This document shows positions 1 to 9,376 of a stretch of DNA of 64,000 bases, one piece after another. Each line of letters opens with the position of its first letter. Positions within the stretch are counted from its first letter, which is position 1. The DNA lies in the NCBI GenBank assembly GCA_963781195.1, contig CAWAEZ010000011.1, positions 620,001 through 684,000 on the forward strand, in the 5' to 3' direction. Origin of the DNA: JAJPKK01 sp963781195 (GTDB taxonomy: Bacteria > Pseudomonadota > Alphaproteobacteria > Rhizobiales > Xanthobacteraceae). Made by a program: the position numbers and the translations under genes. The notes below the pieces were generated by a model. It had not been told where the DNA came from. It worked only from the letters and a program-made list of their open reading frames with translations, and did no database searches.

Positions 1-1179
1 GAACTTGGCGAAGAACCCCGCGAGCGGCGGCACGCCGGCCATCGAGAACAGCAGCACCGCGAACAGGAACGCCATCAGCGGGCGGGTACGGGCGAGGCCG
101 GCGAGGTCGGTGATGTCCTCCACCGGCTTGCCCTTGCGGCGCATCGCGATGATGCAGGCGAAGGTGCCGAGCGTCATCGTCATGTAGATCGCCATGTAGA
201 CGAGAACGCCGGCAATGCCGTCGCTGGTGCCGGCGGCGAGCCCGACCAGCGCGAAGCCCATGTGGCCGATCGAGGAATAGGCCATCAGGCGCTTGATATT
301 GCGCTGGCCGATGGCGGCGAACGAGCCGAGCGCCATCGACGCGATGGAGACGAACACGATGATCTGCTGCCACTGGCCGGTGATGCCCGGAAACGCCGAG
401 ATCGAGACCCGCATGAAGATCGCGATCGCCGCCACCTTGGGGGCGGAGGCGAAGAACGCCGTCACCGGGGTCGGCGCGCCCTGGTAGACGTCGGGCGTCC
501 ACATGTGGAACGGCACTGCCGACACTTTGAAGCAGAACCCGGCGAACAGGAACACCAGTCCGAACACGAGGCCGAGGCCGCCCTCGCCGGTCGCCTGGGC
601 GATGCCGGCGAACGTCACGGTGCCGGTGAAGCCGTAGACCAGCGAGGCGCCGTAGAGCAGCATGCCCGAGGACAGCGCGCCGAGGACGAAATACTTGAGG
701 CCCGCCTCGGTGGCGCGCGCGCTGTCGCGGTCGATTGCCGCGAGCACGTAGAGGGCGAGGCTCATCAGCTCGAAACCGAGATAGAGCGCGATGAGGTCGG
801 CCGCCGAGATCAGCATCAGCATGCCGGTGGTCGAGAGCAGGATGAGGATCGGGTATTCGAACCGGCGGCGCTCGGCGTCGCGCCGGAATTCCACCGACAG
901 CAGGATGGCGCCGATCGCGCCGATCAGCACCAGCAGCTTGAGGAACTGGGCGAACCGGTCCACCACGAAGCTGCCGCCGAACGCGACCGTCTTGTCGCCC
1001 GACATCATCGCGATCAGCACGCCGGCGACGATGAGCAGCATCACCGCGAGCCCGCTGAGCAGCGCCGCGCTGCGCTCGCCGCGCCAGGCGCCGATCATCA
1101 GCAGCGCCAGGGCGCCGACCGCCAGTATGATCTCCGGCAGCGCGGGATAGACGGCGGCGAAGTCGAAGCCTTCGGTCAT
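1..1179 (-). CDS. nuoN: NADH-quinone oxidoreductase subunit N (partial)
   Basis: Antiporter-like membrane subunit of respiratory complex I, which helps move protons as NADH electrons pass to quinone. About 393 codons are visible; the C-terminal end lies beyond the left edge. The protein is a chain of hydrophobic helices. It carries the family signatures of the proton-transfer region, including a glutamate in the helix reading YLGFELMSLALYVLA and the lysine-containing FKVSAVPFHMWTPDVYQGAP segment in two parts. The ATG at 1179 lies 13 bases after the nuoM stop, so it is the last gene of the operon. NuoN, NuoM and NuoL are homologous, but the order in the operon and the WTPDVYQGAPTP motif fix this one as NuoN. 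Confidence 0.97.
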   Translation of the reverse strand, partial: MTEGFDFAAVYPALPEIILAVGALALLMIGAWRGERSAALLSGLAVMLLIVAGVLIAMMSGDKTVAFGGSFVVDRFAQFLKLLVLIGAIGAILLSVEFRRDAERRRFEYPILILLSTTGMLMLISAADLIALYLGFELMSLALYVLAAIDRDSARATEAGLKYFVLGALSSGMLLYGASLVYGFTGTVTFAGIAQATGEGGLGLVFGLVFLFAGFCFKVSAVPFHMWTPDVYQGAPTPVTAFFASAPKVAAIAIFMRVSISAFPGITGQWQQIIVFVSIASMALGSFAAIGQRNIKRLMAYSSIGHMGFALVGLAAGTSDGIAGVLVYMAIYMTMTLGTFACIIAMRRKGKPVEDITDLAGLARTRPLMAFLFAVLLFSMAGVPPLAGFFAKF

Positions 1180-1192
1180 CGCGGGAAACGCC

Positions 1193-2698
1193 TTATTGCG
1201 TGAGCGCGGCCGCCTTCGCCGCACCGAGCGCCTGGTGGAAATTCTCGAGCAGCGCCGTCACCGAGGCCGCCGACATGTCGATCACGGGCTTCGGGTAGAT
1301 GCCGATGAGAATGGTGAGCACGACGAGCGGCGTGAGCGTGAGCAACTCCCGTCCGTCGAGGTCGGTGATCGCGGCGAGCGAGGGCCGAAGGGTGCCGTAG
1401 ATCACCTTGCGATAGAGCCACAGCGCATAGGCGGCGGAAAGGACCACGCCGAGCGTGGCGAAGAACGCGACCGAGGTGTTGATGCGGAAAGTCCCGATCA
1501 GCGTCAGGAACTCGCCGACGAAGCCCGAGGTGCCGGGCAGGCCGACATTGGCCATCGTGAACACCATGAACGCGGCGGCATAGAGCGGCATGCGGTTGAC
1601 GAGGCCGCCATAGGCGGCGATCTCGCGGGTGTGCATGCGGTCGTAGACGACGCCGACGCACAGGAACAGCGCGCCCGAGACGATGCCGTGGGAGATCATC
1701 TGGAAGATGCCGCCGGCCACCCCCTGGGCGGTGGCGGCGAAGATCCCCATGGTGACGAAGCCCATATGCGCCACCGAGGAATAGGCGATGAGCTTCTTCA
1801 TGTCCTCCTGCACCAGCGCCACCAGCGAGGTATAGACGATGGCGACCACCGACAGGGTGAACACGAACGGCGCGAACGTCACCGAGGCGTGCGGAAACAT
1901 CGGCAGCGAGAACCGCAGGAAGCCGTAGCCGCCCATCTTCAGGAGGATGGCGGCGAGGATCACCGATCCTGCCGTGGGCGCCTCCACATGGGCGTCCGGC
2001 AGCCAGGTGTGGACCGGCCACATCGGCATCTTCACCGCGAAGGAGGCGAAGAAGGCGAGCCAGGCCCAGGTCTGCAGCGAGGCCGGAAAGCCGTGGCGGA
2101 GCAGCGTCGGGATGTCGGTGGTGCCGGCGTCCCAGTACATCGCCATGATGGCGAGCAGCATCAGCACCGAGCCGAGGAAGGTGTAGAGGAAGAACTTGAA
2201 GGTCGCATAGACCCGGCGCGGGCCGCCCCAGATGCCGATGATGAGGAACATCGGGATCAGGCCGCCTTCGAAAAACAGGTAGAACAGCACGAGGTCGAGC
2301 GCGCAGAAGGTGCCGATCATCAGCGTCTCGAGCACCAGGAAGGCGATCATGTATTCCTTCACCCGGCGCTGGATCGGCAGCCAGCTCGAGATGATGCAGA
2401 TCGGCATCAGCGCGGTGGTGAGGATGACGAACGGCAGCGAGATGCCGTCGACGCCCATGTGGTAGCTGATCGTCTCGGCGAGCCAGCGCTTCCGCTCGAC
2501 GAACTGGAATTCCGCCGAGCCGGCATCGAACCGCCACACCAGGATCAACGAGATGGCGAGGGTGATGAGCGTCGTCCACAGCGCCACCCAGCGGGCGTTG
2601 CGGGCGACCGAGGCGTCCTCGGTCGGCATGAGGGCGATGAGGAACGCGCCCACCAGCGGCAGGAAGGTGACGACGGAAAGGATAGGCCAGCTTGCCAT
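1193..2698 (-). CDS. nuoM: NADH-quinone oxidoreductase subunit M
   Basis: Proton-pumping, Mrp-antiporter-like subunit of complex I in the cytoplasmic membrane, 501 residues, the usual family length. The key glutamate of the family is seen as E144 in LVLFYLFFEGGLIPMF. The key lysine is K223, just before the HTWLPDAHVEAPTAGS motif (230-245). The frame stays open for more than 300 bases upstream. The ATG at 2698 is chosen because it shares one base with the nuoL stop (TGATG) and gives the normal MASWPILS N terminus. Translational coupling to nuoL is likely. Confidence 0.98.
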   Translation of the reverse strand: MASWPILSVVTFLPLVGAFLIALMPTEDASVARNARWVALWTTLITLAISLILVWRFDAGSAEFQFVERKRWLAETISYHMGVDGISLPFVILTTALMPICIISSWLPIQRRVKEYMIAFLVLETLMIGTFCALDLVLFYLFFEGGLIPMFLIIGIWGGPRRVYATFKFFLYTFLGSVLMLLAIMAMYWDAGTTDIPTLLRHGFPASLQTWAWLAFFASFAVKMPMWPVHTWLPDAHVEAPTAGSVILAAILLKMGGYGFLRFSLPMFPHASVTFAPFVFTLSVVAIVYTSLVALVQEDMKKLIAYSSVAHMGFVTMGIFAATAQGVAGGIFQMISHGIVSGALFLCVGVVYDRMHTREIAAYGGLVNRMPLYAAAFMVFTMANVGLPGTSGFVGEFLTLIGTFRINTSVAFFATLGVVLSAAYALWLYRKVIYGTLRPSLAAITDLDGRELLTLTPLVVLTILIGIYPKPVIDMSAASVTALLENFHQALGAAKAAALTQ

Positions 2699-4770
2699 CA
2701 GTGGCCTCCCGCCGCGAACATGAACCAGGTGATGAACGCCGCGACGCCGATCAGCATCGCGAAGGCGTAGTGGTAGAGGTAGCCGGTCTGCAGCCGCACC
2801 ACGTTGCGGGTAACGTCGAGTACCCGGGCGGAGACGCCGTCCGGCCCGAAGCCGTCGATCAGCCAGCCGTCGCCGCCCTTCCACAACAGGCGTCCGAGCC
2901 ACAGCGTCGGCCGCACGATGAGGAAGTCGTAGATCTCGTCGAAGTACCACTTGTTGAGCAGGAAGTTGTAGAGCAGCGGCTGCTGGCGCGCGAGCTCGGT
3001 CGGGATGTCGGGGCGGCGGATGTAGAACACCCACGCCACCGCGAAGCCGACCGCCATTGCCACGGTGGGCAGCGAGGCGATCCAGAGGTCGGTGTGGCGC
3101 ATCTCCTCGAGCAGCTCGGTGTTGAGCTTGAGCGAGTCGCGGAAGAAGCCCTCGACGCCCGAACCGACGAAGATCTGGTAGAACGGCAGCCCTGCCAGGA
3201 TCGATCCGACCGCGAGCACGAACAGCGGGATCAGCATCGAGCGCGGGCTCTCATGGGCCGCCTCGAAATGCTCGGCGTCGTGCGGCCGGCCGTGGAAAGT
3301 CTTGAGGATGAGGCGCCACGAGTAGAACGAGGTGAGCCCCGCCGCGATCAGCGTCATCAGGTAGCCGTAAAAGGCCGCCGGGTTGGTGCTCGAATGGGCG
3401 GCATCGATGATGGCGTCCTTCGAGAAGTAGCCGGCGGTGAGCGGGAAGCCGGTGAGCGCGAGGGTGCCGACCACCATCATCACATAGGTGAACGGGATCT
3501 TGGTGCGCAGCCCGCCCATCATCCGGATGTCCTGCTCGTGGTGCATCGCGGTGATCACCGAGCCGGAGCCCAGGAACAGCAGCGCCTTGAAGAAGGCGTG
3601 GGTGAACAGGTGGTACATGCCGACCGAATAGGCCCCGACGCCCATGGCGACGAACATGTAGCCGAGCTGCGAGCAGGTCGAATAGGCGACGATGCGCTTG
3701 ATGTCGTTTTGCACCAGCGCCACGGTCGCCGCGAACATCGCGGTTGTGCCGCCGATGATGGTGACGACCACCCGCGCCGTGTCGGAGAGCTCGAACAGCG
3801 GCGACAGCCGCGCCACCATGAAGACGCCGGCCGTCACCATGGTGGCGGCGTGGATCAGCGCCGACACCGGGGTCGGACCTTCCATGGCGTCGGGCAGCCA
3901 GGTGTGCAGAAGGAACTGGGCCGACTTGCCCATCGCGCCCATGAACAGCAGCAGGCAAATCAAGGTCGGAGCATCGAAGTTCCAGTGCAGCAGCGGAATG
4001 GTCTTGCCGGTCAGCGCCGGGGCCTGCGCGAAGATGGTGTCGAAATCGACCGCGCCGGTCATCATGAACACCGCGAAGATGCCGAGCGCGAAGCCGAAGT
4101 CGCCGATCCGGTTGACGACGAAGGCCTTGATGGCCGCCGCGTTCGCCGCCGGCTTCTGGTACCAGAAGCCGATCAAAAGGTAGCTCGCGAGCCCCACGCC
4201 CTCCCAGCCGAAGAACATCTGGACGAGGTTGTCCGACGTCACCAGCATCAGCATCGCGAAGGTGAACATCGAGAGGTAGGCGAAGAACCGCGGCTGGTAA
4301 GGATCCTCCGCCATGTAACCGATGGAGTAGAGGTGGACGAGCGCCGACACCGTCGTCACCACCACGAGCATGATCGCGGTCAAGGCATCGACCCTGATCG
4401 CCCATTCGACCTTGAGATCGCCGGAGACGATGAAGGGCATCACGGTGTCGCGGGAATCGTGGTGGCCGAAACCGACCCGCCACAGCGCGATCCACGACAG
4501 CACCATGGCGATGAAGAGCAGCGTCGTCGTGATCAGCTCGGCCGAGCGCGATCCGACCGCCAGCGGCTCGGCCGGCGCGTCCTCGCCGTGAGAGTGATGG
4601 ATGGTGCCGCCCGCCTCGTGGACCGGGTCGTGAGCCGTCGCCGCGTGCACCGGCCCGTGGCCGGCCGCGGCCGGCGGTCCGCCCGGAAACCGGCCATGGG
4701 CGCCGACCAGCGCGATGATGCCGGCGAGGATCGCGCCCAGCAGAGGGAGAAAGACGATGGCTTGATACAT
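2698..4770 (-). CDS. nuoL: NADH-quinone oxidoreductase subunit L
   Basis: Distal antiporter-like subunit of complex I with the long lateral helix at its C terminus; 690 residues, slightly long for the family. Seen: the glutamate helix MFFGWEGVGLASYLLIGFWY, then MGKSAQFLLHTWLPDAMEGP and TPVSALIHAATMVTAGVF, all typical of NuoL. Odd feature: between the first and second predicted helices (about residues 25-75) there is a Gly/Pro/Ala/His-rich insert with seven histidines, probably an exposed loop. The stop overlaps the nuoM start by one base; nuoK ends 9 bases before the ATG. Confidence 0.98.
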   Translation of the reverse strand: MYQAIVFLPLLGAILAGIIALVGAHGRFPGGPPAAAGHGPVHAATAHDPVHEAGGTIHHSHGEDAPAEPLAVGSRSAELITTTLLFIAMVLSWIALWRVGFGHHDSRDTVMPFIVSGDLKVEWAIRVDALTAIMLVVVTTVSALVHLYSIGYMAEDPYQPRFFAYLSMFTFAMLMLVTSDNLVQMFFGWEGVGLASYLLIGFWYQKPAANAAAIKAFVVNRIGDFGFALGIFAVFMMTGAVDFDTIFAQAPALTGKTIPLLHWNFDAPTLICLLLFMGAMGKSAQFLLHTWLPDAMEGPTPVSALIHAATMVTAGVFMVARLSPLFELSDTARVVVTIIGGTTAMFAATVALVQNDIKRIVAYSTCSQLGYMFVAMGVGAYSVGMYHLFTHAFFKALLFLGSGSVITAMHHEQDIRMMGGLRTKIPFTYVMMVVGTLALTGFPLTAGYFSKDAIIDAAHSSTNPAAFYGYLMTLIAAGLTSFYSWRLILKTFHGRPHDAEHFEAAHESPRSMLIPLFVLAVGSILAGLPFYQIFVGSGVEGFFRDSLKLNTELLEEMRHTDLWIASLPTVAMAVGFAVAWVFYIRRPDIPTELARQQPLLYNFLLNKWYFDEIYDFLIVRPTLWLGRLLWKGGDGWLIDGFGPDGVSARVLDVTRNVVRLQTGYLYHYAFAMLIGVAAFITWFMFAAGGH

Positions 4771-4778
4771 CGCGCGCT

Positions 4779-5087
4779 TCAGCCCTTCATGAGATTGATG
4801 TCTTCGACCGCAATGGAGCCGCGATTGCGATAGAAGGCGACGAGGATGGCGAGCCCGATCGCCGCCTCGGCGGCGGCGACGGTGAGCACGAACAGTGCGA
4901 AGACCTGGCCGACGAGGTCGCCGAGATGGGTCGAGAACGCCACCAGATTGATGTTCACCGCGAGCAGGATGAGCTCGATCGACATCAGGATGACGATGAC
5001 GTTCTTGCGGTTGATGAAGATGCCGAAGATGCCCAGCGTGAACAGGATCGCGGCAACGGTGAGAAAATGGCCCAGCCCGATGGTCAT
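4779..5087 (-). CDS. nuoK: NADH-quinone oxidoreductase subunit K
   Basis: Small three-helix membrane subunit of complex I, 102 residues, exactly the usual size. The two conserved membrane glutamates of the proton path are visible as E38 (MSIELILLAVN) and E74 (VAAAEAAIGLA). It sits between nuoJ and nuoL with 9-base gaps on each side, the standard order. There is no sign of decay. Confidence 0.98.
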   Translation of the reverse strand: MTIGLGHFLTVAAILFTLGIFGIFINRKNVIVILMSIELILLAVNINLVAFSTHLGDLVGQVFALFVLTVAAAEAAIGLAILVAFYRNRGSIAVEDINLMKG

Positions 5088-5096
5088 CGCCGCCCC

Positions 5097-5726
5097 CTAG
5101 ATTCCCTGGCCCGGACCCGCGATGCCCTGTCCGGACGGCACCTGACGGATTTCGATCGCAGCCTCACGGGTGCGCGCCACCTGGTCGGCGGCGTTCTGCC
5201 GCTTGACGTTGGGCTTGTGGCGCAACGTGAGAACGATGGCGCCGATCATCGCGATGAGGAGGATGAGCCCGGCCGCCTCGAAGTAGTAGACGTAGCGCGT
5301 GTAGAGCACCTGCCCGAGCGCCGCCGTGTTCGTCACCGCATCGACGTTGGGGATCGGCGAGGTCCGCGTGACGCCGGGTCCGATCACCCAGGCGCCGAGC
5401 ACCAGCAGGAGCTCGACCAGGAAGACCAGCCCGATCACGCCGCCGATCGGCAGGTAGCTGAGGAAGCCCTGCCGCAGCTCGGCGAAATCGACGTCGAGCA
5501 TCATCACCACGAACAGGAACAGAACCGCGACCGCGCCGACATAGACGACGACCAGGATCATCGCCAGAAACTCGGCGCCCATCAGCACGAACAGGCCCGC
5601 CGCGTTGACGAAGGCGAGGATCAGGAACAGCACCGAATGCACCGGGTTCTTCGACGCGATCACCATGACCGCCGAGGCGACGCAGATGCCGGCGAAGAGA
5701 TAGAAGAACAGGGCCGCGATGATCAT
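5097..5726 (-). CDS. nuoJ: NADH-quinone oxidoreductase subunit J
   Basis: Membrane subunit of complex I, 209 residues, with five hydrophobic segments in the first 170 residues and a polar C-terminal tail. The third helix holds the family stretch LVVVYVGAVAVLFLFVVMML, which undergoes the pi-bulge rearrangement in known structures. It lies 9 bases after the nuoI stop and 9 bases before nuoK. The C-terminal 40 residues (a Gln/Arg- and Gly-rich tail) are poorly conserved in the family and may be a disordered cytoplasmic end. Confidence 0.97.
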   Translation of the reverse strand: MIIAALFFYLFAGICVASAVMVIASKNPVHSVLFLILAFVNAAGLFVLMGAEFLAMILVVVYVGAVAVLFLFVVMMLDVDFAELRQGFLSYLPIGGVIGLVFLVELLLVLGAWVIGPGVTRTSPIPNVDAVTNTAALGQVLYTRYVYYFEAAGLILLIAMIGAIVLTLRHKPNVKRQNAADQVARTREAAIEIRQVPSGQGIAGPGQGI

Positions 5727-5735
5727 GGCGTCACG

Positions 5736-6224
5736 TCACCGGTACGGCGCGTCGAGCGCGATGTTCTGCGCGATCTCGCGCTCCCAGCGGTCGCCGTTCG
5801 CCAGCAGGCGCTCCTTGTCGTAGTAGAGCTCCTCGCGCGTCTCGGTGGCGAATTCGAAATTCGGCCCTTCGACGATGGCGTCGACCGGGCAGGCTTCCTG
5901 GCACAGCCCGCAATAGATGCACTTCACCATGTCGATGTCGTAGCGGGTGGTGCGGCGGGTGCCGTCGTTGCGGCGCGGGCCGGCCTCGATGGTGATTGCC
6001 TGGGCCGGGCAGATCGCCTCGCACAGCTTGCAGGCGATGCAGCGCTCCTCACCGTTGGGATAGCGGCGCAGCGCGTGCTCGCCGCGAAAGCGCGGCGAGA
6101 TCGGCCCCTTCTCGAAGGGATAGTTCAGGGTCGGCTTCGGCTTGAAGAAGTACCGCATCGACAGCACGATGGCGCCGACGAACTCCGCCAGAAACACTGA
6201 TTTGGCCGCCTGGTCGAGCCTCAT
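5736..6224 (-). CDS. nuoI: NADH-quinone oxidoreductase subunit I
   Basis: Peripheral-arm subunit of complex I (TYKY homologue) that carries iron-sulfur clusters N6a and N6b, 162 residues. Two full ferredoxin motifs are visible: C62-x2-C65-x2-C68-x3-C72P and C102-x2-C105-x2-C108-x3-C112P. The N-terminal amphipathic stretch with YFFKPKPTLNYPFEKGP is typical of the alphaproteobacterial and mitochondrial protein. It starts 10 bases after the nuoH stop. Confidence 0.98.
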   Translation of the reverse strand: MRLDQAAKSVFLAEFVGAIVLSMRYFFKPKPTLNYPFEKGPISPRFRGEHALRRYPNGEERCIACKLCEAICPAQAITIEAGPRRNDGTRRTTRYDIDMVKCIYCGLCQEACPVDAIVEGPNFEFATETREELYYDKERLLANGDRWEREIAQNIALDAPYR

Positions 6225-6234
6225 CGGATAATCC

Positions 6235-7296
6235 TCATTGTGGCGCCAGCCCGGTGAATTGCAGGAATGCGGCGACGATCACCACCATGGCGAGGGACAG
6301 CGGCAGGAACACTTTCCAACCGAGTCGCATGAGCTGGTCGTAGCGGTAGCGCGGAACGAACGCCTTGACCAAGGCGAACATGAAGAACACGAACCCGGCC
6401 TTGAGCACGAACCAGATGATGCCCGGCACCCAGGTGAAGGGCGGCACCGCGACCGGCGGCAGCCAGCCCCCCAGGAACAGGATCGTGGTCAGCGCGCACA
6501 TGGTCGCGATCGCCACGTATTCCCCGAGCATGAACAGCATGTAGGGCGTCGATCCGTACTCGACCATGAAACCCGCGACCAGCTCGGATTCCGCCTCGAC
6601 GAGATCGAACGGCGGCCGGTTGGTCTCGGCCAGCGCCGAGATGAAGAAGATGATGAACATCGGGAACAGCGGCAGCCAGTACCAGTTGAGCACCGTGAGC
6701 CACGGCACCCCGATGAGGCTCGCGAGCCCACGGGTCTCCTGGGCGGCGACGATGGCGGTCAGGTTGAGCGAGCCCGCGCACAGCAGCACGGTGATGATCA
6801 CGAAGCCGATCGAGACCTCGTACGACACCATCTGGGCCGCCGAGCGCAGCGCCGCGAGGAACGGATACTTCGAATTGGACGCCCAGCCGGCCATGATGAC
6901 GCCGTAGACGCCGAGCGACGAGATCGCAAAGATATAGAGTACGCCGACATTGATGTTGGCGATCAGCCAGCCGGCGCTGACCGGGATCACCGCCCAGGCC
7001 GCGAGCGCCAGCACGCAGGTGACGAGCGGCGCCAGCAGGAAGACGCCCTTGTTGGCGCCCGCCGGAATGATCGGCTCCTTGAGCACGAATTTGAGAAGAT
7101 CGGCGAAGCTCTGCAGGAGGCCCCACGGACCCACCACGTTGGGGCCGCGCCTAATCTGCACCGCCGCCCAGATCTTGCGGTCGGCGAGGAGCACGTAGGC
7201 GATCGCGACCAGCAGGACCACGAGCATCAGGACGCTTTCCGCGACCATGATGATCAGCGGCCAGATGTAGTCGGTCCAAAGCTCGGCCATGCTCAT
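6235..7296 (-). CDS. nuoH: NADH-quinone oxidoreductase subunit H
   Basis: Membrane subunit of complex I that forms much of the quinone-binding chamber at the junction with the hydrophilic arm, 353 residues. Family signatures seen are RRGPNVVGPWGLLQSFADLLK near residue 50 (two overlapping pieces), ALAETNRPPFDLVEAESELV near 230, and FFMFALVKAFVPRYRYDQLM near 310. These loops line the quinone site. The gene sits 25 bases after the nuoG stop and 10 before nuoI. ATG 7296 and the next ATG at 7290 are both possible starts. Confidence 0.98.
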   Translation of the reverse strand: MSMAELWTDYIWPLIIMVAESVLMLVVLLVAIAYVLLADRKIWAAVQIRRGPNVVGPWGLLQSFADLLKFVLKEPIIPAGANKGVFLLAPLVTCVLALAAWAVIPVSAGWLIANINVGVLYIFAISSLGVYGVIMAGWASNSKYPFLAALRSAAQMVSYEVSIGFVIITVLLCAGSLNLTAIVAAQETRGLASLIGVPWLTVLNWYWLPLFPMFIIFFISALAETNRPPFDLVEAESELVAGFMVEYGSTPYMLFMLGEYVAIATMCALTTILFLGGWLPPVAVPPFTWVPGIIWFVLKAGFVFFMFALVKAFVPRYRYDQLMRLGWKVFLPLSLAMVVIVAAFLQFTGLAPQ

Positions 7297-7321
7297 CGGT
7301 CCTACTCGTCGTCCCTTGGTC

Positions 7322-9376
7322 CTATTCCGCCGCCTCAGCCGCGGTTTCGGCGAGCGCAGAGCACTCGGCCATCACCGCGGAGGCCCGCGCGATCGGATTG
7401 GTGAGGTAGAAGTCCTCGATGGGCGAGCGGAACGGCGCCTTGTCCAGGCTGCCGCCCAGCGCCGCAAGCGTCCTCACGTCGTCGGGGCTCGCCGCCATGA
7501 GGGCGTCGGCCGCGCCGAGGTGAGGATGGGCCTTGAACAGCACGCCGCGAAGCTGCGCCAGCGAGTCGTAGGGCAGCTTGACGCCGAGAACGTCGGAGAG
7601 CGCGCGCAGGATCGACCAGTCCTCGCGCGCATCTCCGGGCGGAAACGCGGCGCGGCCGGCACGCTGCACCCGGCCTTCGGTGTTGACGTAGATGGCGGAC
7701 TTCTCGGTATAGGCGGCGCCGGGCAGGATCACGTCGGCGCGATGGGCGCCGCGGTCGCCATGGGTGCCGATATAGACGACGAACGGGCCCGGCTCGACCT
7801 CGATCTCGTCGGCCCCGAGGAGGAACAGGAGATCGACGCCGCCCTGGGCCATCGCCGCAGCCGCGAGGCCGTCCGCGCCCGGAACGAAGCCGATGTCGAG
7901 GCCGCCGACCCGGGCCGCCGCGGTGTGCAACACGGAGAAGCCGTTCCAGCCGTCGGCGAGCGCGCCGACCGAAACCGCCGCCTTGGCGACGGCCGAGAGC
8001 ACGGCGGCGCCGTCAGGCCGCGTCAGCGCGCCCTGCCCGACCAGCCAGATCTGCCGCTTGAGATCGGCCGGCTTGTGATCGACGAACGACGCCAGCGTGT
8101 CGGTGCCGGCGCCGAGATAGGCGTAATCATAGGTGAGGTCGGCACGCTCGCCGATGACGCCGATCTTGAGACCGCTGCTGCGCCAGCGCTTGCGGATACG
8201 GGCATTGAGCACCGGCGCTTCCTTGCGCGGATTGGAGCCGATGATCATGACTCCGTCGGCCTCGTCGATGCCCGCGATCGTGGCGTTGAACAGGTAGCTG
8301 CCGCGTCCCCATTTGGGATCGAGCGCGGTACCGTCCTGGCGGCAGTCGAGATGGGGCGAGCCGAGCCGGCCGACCAGCTCCTTGAGGGCGAACATCTCCT
8401 CGACGCCGCAGAGATCTCCGGCGATGGCGCCGATGCCGCCCTTGCGGGTCTCCTTCACCTTCGCGGCGATGGCGCGGAACGCCTGCTGCCACGTGGCGGG
8501 CTCGAGCCGGCCGCCGACCCGCACATAGGGCTGGTCGAGCCGCTGCACCCGCAGCCCGTCCACAACGTGGCGGGTCTTGTCGGAAATCCACTCCTCGTTC
8601 ACGTCCTCGTTGACGCGGGGCAGGATCCGCATCACCTCGCGGCCGCGGCTGTCGACCCGGATCGCGGCGCCGACGGCGTCTTGGACGTCGAACAACTCGG
8701 TCTTGCCGAGCTCCCAGGGCCGCGCCACGAAGGCATAGGGTTTCGCCGTGAGCGCGCCGACCGGGCACAGGTCCACCACGTTGCCCTGCAGCTCCGAGGT
8801 CATCGCCTGTTGCAGATAGGTCGTGATCTCCATGTCCTCGCCGCGCCCGGTGGCGCCGAGCTCGGGGACGCCTGCCACCTCGGTCGCGAACCGCACGCAG
8901 CGGGTGCACTGGATGCAGCGGTTCATCGAGGTCTTGACCAGGGCGCCGAGATACTTGTCCTCGACCGCGCGCTTGTTCTCGCGGAATCGCGAGGAATCGA
9001 CCCCGTAGGCCATGGCCTGGTCCTGCAGGTCGCACTCGCCGCCCTGATCGCAGATCGGGCAATCCAGCGGGTGATTGATGAGCAGGAACTCCATCACCCC
9101 TTCGCGCGCCTTCCTCACCATGGGCGAGCGCGTCTTGACCTCCGGAGGCTCGCCTTTCGGGCCGGGCCGGCAGTCGCGGACGCCCCAGGCGCAGCTCGCC
9201 ACCGGCTTCGGCGAGCCGACGAGTTCGACGAGGCACATGCGGCAGTTGCCGGCGATCGACAGGCGCTCATGGAAGCAAAAGCGCGGAATCTCGGCGCCGC
9301 CGGCCTCGCAGGCCTGCAGCAGCGTGTATTCGGGCGGGACGTCGATCTCGTTGCCGTCGATGATGATCTTGCTCAT
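7322..9376 (-). CDS. nuoG: NADH-quinone oxidoreductase subunit G
   Basis: Largest peripheral-arm subunit of complex I (75-kDa homologue), 684 residues, holding several iron-sulfur clusters. The N-terminal [2Fe-2S] ferredoxin domain shows C34, C45, C48 and C62. The HPLDCPICDQGGECDLQD segment gives the His/Cys ligands of N5. MNRCIQCTRCVRF plus VDLCPVGALT gives N4. The remaining 450 residues form a molybdopterin-oxidoreductase-like fold that has lost its cofactor in this family. The ATG overlaps the stop of a 49-codon gene upstream (ATGA), so translation is probably coupled to it. Confidence 0.98.
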   Translation of the reverse strand: MSKIIIDGNEIDVPPEYTLLQACEAGGAEIPRFCFHERLSIAGNCRMCLVELVGSPKPVASCAWGVRDCRPGPKGEPPEVKTRSPMVRKAREGVMEFLLINHPLDCPICDQGGECDLQDQAMAYGVDSSRFRENKRAVEDKYLGALVKTSMNRCIQCTRCVRFATEVAGVPELGATGRGEDMEITTYLQQAMTSELQGNVVDLCPVGALTAKPYAFVARPWELGKTELFDVQDAVGAAIRVDSRGREVMRILPRVNEDVNEEWISDKTRHVVDGLRVQRLDQPYVRVGGRLEPATWQQAFRAIAAKVKETRKGGIGAIAGDLCGVEEMFALKELVGRLGSPHLDCRQDGTALDPKWGRGSYLFNATIAGIDEADGVMIIGSNPRKEAPVLNARIRKRWRSSGLKIGVIGERADLTYDYAYLGAGTDTLASFVDHKPADLKRQIWLVGQGALTRPDGAAVLSAVAKAAVSVGALADGWNGFSVLHTAAARVGGLDIGFVPGADGLAAAAMAQGGVDLLFLLGADEIEVEPGPFVVYIGTHGDRGAHRADVILPGAAYTEKSAIYVNTEGRVQRAGRAAFPPGDAREDWSILRALSDVLGVKLPYDSLAQLRGVLFKAHPHLGAADALMAASPDDVRTLAALGGSLDKAPFRSPIEDFYLTNPIARASAVMAECSALAETAAEAAE

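Noticed and set aside
2692..4833. Very long open frames antisense to the nuo genes and elsewhere (for example opposite nuoL, ppk and lon)
   Set aside because: They are rich in Arg, His, Asp and Glu with no domains, and arise from high GC at third positions of the real genes on the other strand.
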